The notes under the pieces: model-generated
Told to the model about the DNA's origin: nothing
Database searches by the model: none
The model's input: the letters and a program-made list of their open reading frames with translations, nothing else
Program-made: the position numbers and the translations under genes
Part shown: piece after piece, positions 29,140-64,000 of the stretch
Position numbering within the stretch: the stretch's first letter is position 1
Layout of the letters: each line of letters opens with the position of its first letter
NCBI GenBank assembly: GCA_023053685.1
Contig: JALIGW010000001.1
Location: 222,565,434 to 222,629,433, forward strand
From: Diadophis punctatus similis
Lineage: Eukaryota; Chordata; Lepidosauria; Squamata; Dipsadidae
DNA: 64,000 nt
Reading direction: 5' to 3'

Positions 29140-29690
29140 ACCAGAAGTATTTTTGTTGGGCATAATGCCGGAGGGTTATGATAAAGGGACCACATATTTA
29201 GCTTTGCATATACTGACAGCAGCAAAGATTATATTCGTAAAATATTGGAAAAATGAGAACACCCCACCAGATGAGGATGTAATTTGGAAAAATCTTAGAT
29301 TGTGCTGAAATGGACAGACTAACTTTAAAAATAGAAGATAAAGAAGACACAGAATATTACTTGATATGGAATAGACTTTATGAGTGGTTAGAGATAAGAG
29401 GAAGAAATTAGAGGAAGAAAGACTATGAATGTATGTATTAAATGCAAAGATGGTTTATAACTATAATTATTCCAATATACTTAACAAAAGTATAAATAAT
29501 GTAATATAAAAAGAAACTTAGTCAAAACTATTTGGTTATATTATTACTATTGTTATCAATATATGTGTTAATATTTTTACTGTCTTTTCATTGTTCTTTT
29601 TTTTGTAAATGGTATACCCTGACAATACACTGTATTCAAAATGTTTACGAATAAAATTTAAAAAATTAAAAAAACACACAAAGTGAGAGT
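29140..29690 (+). pseudogene. L1 LINE ORF2 C-terminus and 3' UTR
   Basis: The plus-strand reading gives TAAKIIFVKYWKNENTPP and then, after a frame change, LTLKIEDKEDTEYYLIWNRL and YEWLEI, the C-terminal end of L1 ORF2. An AT-rich 3' UTR and an AATAAA plus A-rich tail follow at about 29650-29680. The copy is strongly 5'-truncated and lies just downstream of gene A. Confidence 0.8.
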
Positions 29691-29832
29691 TCCCAAGAGG
29701 TGCACCGAAACAACTTTCCACTCAGCCCCCTGGTTGTCTCCCATTCCTAAATGGTGATACTCAGAGGTGATCAAATCCTGATGTCTCTGTTTCTATTCTC
29801 TCCATGATTAAAAGTCATCCTTTCTTACCAAG

Positions 29833-58002
<28,170 letters not shown>

Positions 58003-58379
58003 CTAAGAAATTCAGAAAGAAATCAGGTGTATAAAGGAAAATGTATTGATTTATGACATTTGTATAGTCACCCATCTTAAAACCAACTCTGGAGTTTTTT
58101 TGTGAAAAGATGAAACATCCTGATGGTCTCTCCATAGGGACTAAAGGTGATTTTTTTCCCCAACAAGTTTTGGAGAAAACCAGCTCCATAACAATGGCTC
58201 ATTTTGAGGGCTTATACAATCTTATTTTGGTTTATATGATGGAAGAGATAGGGACTTTCCTCCCTTGCAATGTTGGGCCCTTGAGATGGTCTGGTTCTCT
58301 CCTAGCTTTGCCATGATTCACCCTGCCTCTCAGAATGGCCACTTGCTCAACATCTACTACATACTAGCAATAGTAGAGT
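58003..58379. other. Sequence upstream of gene A exon 2, no exon 1 found
   Basis: It contains the exon 2 polypyrimidine tract and acceptor. No cytochrome-b5 (HPGG) coding sequence is present here or in the following 5.6 kb. Confidence 0.55.
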
Positions 58380-59610
58380 GTGAATTAGGCTACCTAATTA
58401 GGCTACCTTATCAGCAAGTCTAATCTTAATCAACACTGTGACTAAATTAGTAGACCAGCGAAATACTGTATACTTAGACTTCAGCAAAGCATTCGACAAA
58501 GTAGACCACAATCTATTTCTTCGTAAGCTTAAAAAAAAAGTGGGATAGACAGCTACACAACCAGATGGATTCACAACTGGCTGACTAACCATACTCAACA
58601 AGTAGTCCTCAATGGGTCTAAGTCTATGTGGAGAGAAGTAAGCAGTGGGGTACCACAAGGTTCTGTCCTAGGCCCAGTACTCTTTAATATCTTCATAAAT
58701 TACCTAGATGAGGGACTAGAAGGGGAACTTACCAAATTTGCAGATGATACTAAGCTGGCAGGAATAGCTAACACCCCAGAGGACAGGCTCAAGATCCAGA
58801 TGGATCTTGACAGACTTGAACACTGGGCCCTATCTAATAAAATGAAATTCAATGCAGAGAAAGTAAAGTCCTACACTTAGGTAAGAAAAACCAAAAATAT
58901 ACATATAAACTGGGTGAAACCACACTCAATAGCAGTGACTGTGAGAGGGATCTTGGAGTCTTAGTAGACAACCAGCTAAACATGAGCCAGCAGTGTGCAG
59001 CGGCAGCCAAAAAAGCCAATACAATCCTAAACTGCATTAATAGAGGGATACAGTCTAGGACTAGGGAGGTACTAATACCACTATATAAAGTCTTAGTTAG
59101 ACCACACCTAGAGTACTGCATCTAGTTTTGGTCACCACTCTACAAAAAAGACATTGAGACTCTAGAGAAAGTGCAGAGGAGAGCAACCAGGATGATTAGG
59201 GGACTGGAAACTATAACATACAAAGAGCGGTTGCAAGAACTGGGCATGGCCAGTCTAGTGAAGAGAAGGACCAGGGGAGACATGATAGTAGTGTTCCAAT
59301 ACTTGAGGGGCTCCCACAGAAAGGAGGGGGTCAGGCTATTTTCCAAGGCACCGGAAGGCCAGACAAGGAATAATAGTTGGAAACAGACCAAGGAGAGATT
59401 CAACCTGGAAATAAGGAGAAACTTTCTGACGGTGAGAGCGATCAACCAGTGGAACAGCTTGCCTACTGAGGTTGTGAGAGCTCCAACACTTGAGACTTTC
59501 AAGAGGAAACTGGACTGCCATTTGTTGGAAATGGTGTAGAGACTCTGGCTTGTGCGGGGGGTTGGACTAGATGACCTACAAGGTCCCTTCCAACTCTGTT
59601 AATCTGTTAA
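58380..59610 (+). pseudogene. CR1 LINE, 3' half of ORF2 and 3' end
   Basis: The plus-strand reading shows YLDFSKAFDKVDHN (near 58475), [20 protein letters not shown], the catalytic FADDT (58741-58755), MKFNAEK and the C-terminus ATRMIRGLETITYKERLQEL to NQWNSLPTEVVRAPTLETFK. It closes with the CR1 terminus GTTGGACTAGATGACC and CCTTCCAACTCTGTTAATCT. Stops and frameshifts are few, making it the youngest-looking CR1 here, but it is 5'-truncated. Confidence 0.9.
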
Positions 59611-60146
59611 TCCTTCTAATTTTGAAAAAAAATGCCTAGCCTTTTCATCAAGTTGTTTCCTGATGTACTTATCTAATTTATCAGCTGGGCTCCCACAAGT
59701 CACTTTCCTCTTCATTGCCCCATATAGAGTTCTTTCCTGCAGTATACAACCATGGTTACAGTTATTGTGAAAAGCCATTTCAGTTTAAATGACTACCTTG
59801 TTCTCCAAGCAAGATAGGCAAGGAGATGGGGAGGTAAAACAGGAGTGTATCAAGGAAGTTCAGTCTATGAGTAGATCAACTCTGGTTTGGCATTCTATAT
59901 GAAATGTCTTTTCTATGGGATCCAGCTTCAGAGAAACCCTTCATGGTTATTTCTTTTCCTTTAAAAGAACAGAGGCATATCTAGTGTTTATGTCTGAAAA
60001 ACATAGTTTGGCAGTGTAGCTGTCTCCTGAGCTCTTAGGCCTGAAGGCTGGAAAAGAAGGAGAAAGGAATTCAAGGTGATCTATGAGAAAAAAGGAAGAG
60101 GGTCTGTTTACATGGTTATGTGTCAGAAGCAAGAATGGAGAAAGTA

Positions 60147-60280
60147 CCGTGTTTCCCCGAAAATAAGACCCTGTCTTATATTTTTTGAACCCTAAAATAA
60201 GCGCTTGACCTTATTGCCATGCACTCAAAAGCCCAATTGGGCTTATTATCAGGGGATATCTTATTTTGGGGGAAACAGGA
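60147..60280. mobile_element. Short inverted-repeat element, possibly Tc1/mariner-type
   Basis: The left end CCGTGTTTCCCCGAAAATAA and right end CTTATTTTGGGGGAAACAGG are imperfect inverted repeats of about 20 bp. TA flanks both sides (60145-60146 and 60281-60282). The CTTATATTTTTTGAACCC interior is typical of a MITE widespread in amniotes. Confidence 0.65.
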
Positions 60281-60587
60281 TAGGAGTGCGAAAGCAAAAA
60301 GAAAATGTGATTCTAATGTTCCATGGATGCACCCACTTCCTTTCAGTGTTGAGCTCTTTCTTCTGAAAGAAGCAACATTTTCCCTGTCTGCTCCAAAAAG
60401 GAGGAGAAGATTTAGAAGGTGCCGAAGCAGCATGAGTGGCTCATGGGAGGCAGAGGCTGCAGGAGAAGAGGGATTCTCACATCCACAAATGCCACAAGGC
60501 AAGCTATGAACCAATTATGCTGGCAGAGCCAATGAAGAACCCAGGAAGAATGGAGGTCAAGGTTTTTTTTTAAATCATCCCCCTGCC

Positions 60588-61090
60588 CAGAGGTGGGTTT
60601 TGACCGATTCGCCTGAACTGGTAGCGACCCGCTAGTGATGTCACGATGACATCACAGAACCGGTTCGGTCGGTGCCAGTCCGTGGGTGCCACCATCTATT
60701 TATTTATTTACTTACTTATTTACTTACTTATTTACTTACTTATTTACTTATTTATTTATTTATTTATTTGCATTTTTTTTATTTTTCTTTTGAGCATGTG
60801 CAGAAGCCGAGTTTCTGGCACTGTGCATGCGGTCGCCATCTTGTTTTCGGGTTTCCTTTTTTATTTTTTATTTTATTTTTATTTTTATTTTTCCTTCTGA
60901 GTATGTGCAGAAGCCGAGTTTCCAGCACTGTGCATGTGGTCGCCATCTTGCTTTTGGCTTTTTTTATTTTTATTTTTTCCAGATTTTTAGGCACTGTGCA
61001 TGCGCGCGCCCACGTGGCGCGCCCACGTGGCGCGCCCACGCGGCGCAGGAGAAAGAAACCAGCAGCAAGGTAAGTTAGAACCCACCCCTG
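60588..61090 (+). mobile_element. hAT MITE (CAGGGGTGGGTTC family) with internal duplication, perfect TSD
   Basis: 503 bp with ends CAGAGGTGGGTTTTGACC and TTAGAACCCACCCCTG, flanked by CCCCTGCC at 60580-60587 and 61091-61098. A segment with ATGTGCAGAAGCCGAGTTTC and GGTCGCCATCTTG occurs twice (about 60795-60850 and 60905-60955). A (TTTA/CTTA)n array lies at 60695-60770, and GCGCGCCCACGTGG repeats near the right end. Confidence 0.93.
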
Positions 61091-61679
61091 CCCCTGCCCA
61101 TTTACCCAGCTTTGTTGAGGGGAGGGTCAGAAGGCTCACTATGGTAGGCACAGCACCTCCCTCTGAGTGTTGCCTCTTTTGTACAAGTACTTTTATGCTC
61201 TTGCACAAACCATCATCCCCTGCCATCTTACAGTTTTTGATTCCTCCTTACAGACTCCCTGCCCTCCCCTTCAGTGTGAGCAAGCAAGCCATTTGTTAAC
61301 AGGGATTTGCAACTAGAGACAGAAAATACACAAAAGTCATTGAGGCCATCAGTGCTACACATTAAGCTTAAACAATGCTGGGTTGACAGTGAGAATTGTG
61401 TTGCCTGAAGTTATAAAGTTGGGTCTGACTTAGATCTTATCTCCATGGTCCTCATGACCTGGCTGCCCTTTTCAATCCATACTATGGTTGTTTCTGGCTT
61501 ACTTGCATTGACCATAAGATTTATTTCTCAAATCAAACCTCAAACTGCAAGAGTACCATGGGCTGTAGTAGATACAGTATACTTTGATGGCAGTGATAAG
61601 TGCATTAAATAAAATAAAGTAAAATAAAATAATAAAATAATAAGGATCCATATGTATATATCCCTAACTATAAACTCTT
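61091..61679. other. Unassigned sequence right of gene A exon 2
   Basis: No exon-like or repeat signature, apart from a short AAAATAAAAT tract near 61605-61642. Confidence 0.4.
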
Positions 61680-61895
61680 GTGTGTGTTTGTGTCTTTGAG
61701 TTAGTCCTGACTCCCAGTGACTGCCTGGACAAGTCCTGTAGTTTTCTTGGCAAGATTTTTCAGAAGTGCTTTGCCATTGCCTCTTTCCTAGGGCCGAGAG
61801 AGAGGGACTGGTTCAAGCCCATCCAGCTGGCTTTGAGACTAGAACTCACAGTCCCCTGATTTCTGGCCCGATTCCTTAACCATTACACCAAACAT
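61680..61895 (-). repeat. tRNA-derived SINE, minus strand
   Basis: On the minus strand the head reads TTGGTGTAATGGTTAAGGAA with the B-box-like GTGAGTTCTAGTC, then the CCAGCTGGATGGGCTTGAAC body. Same family as at 30840-31090. Confidence 0.8.
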
Positions 61896-61898
61896 GCT

Positions 61899-61900
61899 TT

Positions 61901-61962
<62 letters not shown>
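61899..61962. repeat. (GT)n microsatellite
   Basis: About 31 GT units adjoining the SINE head. Confidence 0.95.
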
Positions 61963-61964
<2 letters not shown>

Positions 61965-62224
61965 CTATGTAACTATGTATATAAATGTGTATAACATAAA
62001 AATTGTAGACATAGAACCTATGAAACTTATAAAACTATTTTAAACAACCAGTCAGTCCTCCAAGACAGACAGAACAGGAAACTGACTCCCACAGGATGAC
62101 TTTATTCAGATAGACAATAGGAACAGAATATGATGGAGTTAAACCAGCCATTCAGGAGGCTAAACTCCTACTCAGTGAGATCAGTAGAGCCAGACTGATT
62201 CCCAGGGAGTACCTACTGAAGTAC

Positions 62225-63315
62225 TGACACACAAAAACCTTCACCAGCAAAACAAAATGTGAGACAGCTGAACTTACATATATCAAGAGGTTTCAGAAGG
62301 CCTTAACAAAAACAGTGAGATTTTAATGCATCGTGAGGTTGTAACCTGGTTCCCAAGAAACCGTGATCTGCTAATTCCCAAGTTTCTCCTTTCATTTCCC
62401 ATTGTCCTCCCACCCACCCCACCTTGTCACATTCCATGCACATAAATTAAGGTGACCAGATTTTATTTTTTGTAAAGCAGGACACCATTGCCGGGGGGTT
62501 TTCCTAGGGGAGCAAGATGGGAGGGGTCCATCTCTCTTATCCTGCAACTTTATGCACCCCCCCCAAACACCCCCCCTTCATCGCAGCCAGGGGTGGGTTC
62601 CTACTGGCGCAGGCTTACCTGTTCGTCGCCGCAGAGGGGTGAAATCCTGCCGGTTCGGCCGGGCCAGTCGTTCGGCGTAGAGCCGATGGAACTGGTGGTG
62701 GTCGCGGCGCAGGGCTTCTCCCGCCTGCTTCCCCCGCCCGGCTGGACGCCACCATTCAGGTTATTTTGTCCTCTGTGCATGCGTCCAGCCAGGCGGGGGA
62801 AGCAGGCGGGAGAAGCCCCTTGCCGCGACCGCCACCAGTTCTGCGCATGCGCAGAGGACAAAATAACCTGAATGGCGGCGTCAGCCGGGCGAGGGAAGTG
62901 GGCGGGAGAAGCCCCGCGACCGCCACCAGTTCCATCAGCTCTACGCCGAACGACTGGCCCAGCCGAACCGGCAGGATTTCACCCTGCAGGGCAAATTCAA
63001 ATTAAAAAAGCAGAACTTTTTGGAAACGCCGTGGGACGCGGGACAAATTACTGAAAAGCGGGACTGTCCCGCCAAAAGCGGGACATCTGGTCACCTTAAC
63101 ATAAATCCATCATTTAGCCATTCTGTGCATCTGATGAAGTTCTCCAACTGTAGCATATAAACTCCTACTGCTATTATTTGCTTTGTTTAATACGAATTGC
63201 ATTAATGTGATGTTTTTGTAGGCAATTAATGTTGCTGGCTGAGGATTCATTCTTGAAGAAGTTATTCACATTCATAGAGTGACTGCGTATGGATTCTTCC
63301 ATTCAGTATAATTCT
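62225..63315 (+). repeat. Penelope-like 3' part, split by a MITE
   Basis: AAAACCTTCACCAGCAAAAC and TGAGACAGCTGAACTTACAT (62235-62280) match 18240-18290. The sequence after the MITE (63107-63315: CATCTGATGAAGTTCTCC; TTGAAGAAGTTATTCACATT) matches 18530-18590. The two parts were contiguous before insertion of 62448-63098. Confidence 0.6.
62448..63098 (+). mobile_element. TAAGGTGACCAGA element with a large palindrome, perfect TSD
   Basis: A 651-bp element with TAAGGTGACCAGATTTTATT and CATCTGGTCACCTTA ends, flanked by ACATAAAT at 62440-62447 and 63099-63106. Closely related to 42537-43100, with the same GGGCCAGTCGTTCGGCGTAG palindrome (about 62650-62970) and a partial extra repeat of its centre. 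Confidence 0.93.
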
Positions 63316-63323
63316 TTTTCTAT

Positions 63324-63402
<79 letters not shown>

Positions 63403-63411
63403 TTCATTCAT

Positions 63412-63458
<47 letters not shown>

Positions 63459-63467
63459 TTCATTCAT

Positions 63468-63526
<59 letters not shown>

Positions 63527-63540
63527 TTATTTATTATTTT
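63316..63540. repeat. (TTTA)n array, about 225 bp
   Basis: Tetranucleotide TTTA with TTCA variants. Long Ile-Tyr-Leu frames across it are artefacts. Confidence 0.97.
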
Positions 63541-63670
63541 TTATTTATTCATTGTTTTTATATGCCGCCCTCCTCCCTGATGACTCAGGGCGGCGTACAA
63601 CATTTAGAGAACAACTAAACAATATAAAATTTAAAAACAGTATTAAAAAGAATTAAAAAAACATTTAAAA
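63541..63670 (+). repeat. SINE-like repeat following the TTTA array
   Basis: TATATGCCGCCCTCCTCCCT and ACTCAGGGCGGCGTACAACA are the same signature as in the insertion at 7117-7290. An A-rich tail follows. Confidence 0.7.
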
Positions 63671-64000
63671 ACCATACATCCGCTGGTTTGGCTCCGCATT
63701 CTCCGAAGACACTCCCCGTCGAGCGCCAGTCCCCAGTTCCGTTCAAGCTGCCAGTACAGCCGACAAACAGCTGACTGGCGGCCGAAAACCCCCTCCCCGG
63801 GCAAAGGGGAGGGTGAAGAGCAGGCAGGCACAGGTAGAGTCCCCCAAGTGTCCCAGGAGAAAATCCTGGGGCGCGAAGGGCGAGGGCTCCCTGGAAATCT
63901 GTCCAATGCTCCGGACCCGGGACATCTCCACTTTTTAGCAGAGCAAGAAGATCGCGACCAACCCTGCTTTAAATAACAGATTTCAATTTTTGGAACAGCA
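63671..64000 (+). mobile_element. 5' UTR of an L1-like element, running off the right edge
   Basis: GGCGCGAAGGGCGAGGGCTC (63870 on), then a CTGTCC...GCTCCGG segment, AGCAGAGCAAGA and GCGACCAACC, align in order with the leader at 48360-48470 of the ORF2-less L1-like element. The preceding GC-rich 150 bp may be more of the leader. The coding part lies beyond 64000. Confidence 0.7.

Noticed and set aside
59140..59521. Minus-strand frames opposite the CR1 C-terminus
   Set aside because: The plus-strand frame matches CR1 ORF2 along its length. The antisense frames are shadows.
60176..60514. Minus-strand frame upstream of gene A considered as exon 1
   Set aside because: It has no HPGG, no [13 protein letters not shown] cytochrome-b5 residues and no suitable donor. 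Its left part lies in the CCGTGTTTCCCCG inverted-repeat element.
63289..63618. Ile/Tyr/Leu-rich 109-residue frame resembling a membrane protein
   Set aside because: It is a TTTA tetranucleotide array read in frame.

Overview
The window is vertebrate nuclear DNA, most likely from a squamate reptile and probably a snake. Four things point there: spliced vertebrate genes with long introns, abundant CR1, L2, L1, R4/Dong-like and Penelope-like retroelements, tRNA-derived SINEs of the squamate type, and many short hAT-type DNA elements with 8-bp target-site duplications. No bacterial, viral or organellar gene organisation is present, and the species cannot be named from the sequence alone.

The host genes are two fatty-acid front-end desaturases of FADS1 (delta-5-desaturase) type, both on the minus strand and head to tail. 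The upstream copy (gene A, right-hand side) has exons 2 to 12 at 58002-29833. All eleven exons keep reading frame and canonical AG/GT splice sites, and together encode 388 residues with the three histidine boxes HDLGH, HNQHH and QIEHH. Its cytochrome-b5 exon 1 is not found in the 6 kb between exon 2 and the right edge. The downstream copy (gene B) starts with a TATA-like box at 19944-19952 and a cytochrome-b5 exon 1 (19828-19607, with HPGG). Its exon 2 (2489-2379) follows a 17.1-kb intron, and the remaining exons lie beyond the left edge. About 10 kb separates the stop codon of gene A from the start codon of gene B.

Most of the remaining sequence is transposable elements, often nested. Gene B intron 1 (2490-19606) holds a decayed, spliced hAT-transposase-like gene (about 4.85-8.95 kb), Gypsy and BEL/Pao integrase remnants (9.0-11.6 kb), and two CR1 copies (11.8-17.8 kb), one split by an L1-like insertion and by a short hAT element. 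A Penelope-like tail follows. The intergenic region (19.8-29.8 kb) holds L2 and CR1 fragments, several hAT MITEs, an L1 ORF2 3' end and an unidentified coding-like stretch at 28378-28659. The 14.4-kb intron 4 of gene A holds three MITEs with readable target-site duplications, R4/Dong-like LINE fragments, and a Gypsy element (45295-52657) interrupted by an L1-like element that has ORF1 but no ORF2, bounded by a 17-bp duplication. The right end holds a CR1 3' half, further MITEs, a Penelope-like tail, a long TTTA array and the start of another L1-like 5' UTR.

The two desaturases presumably act on endoplasmic-reticulum acyl-CoAs in long-chain polyunsaturated fatty acid synthesis. The mobile elements have no evident role in that pathway, but they account for the expanded introns and give a readable relative order of insertions.
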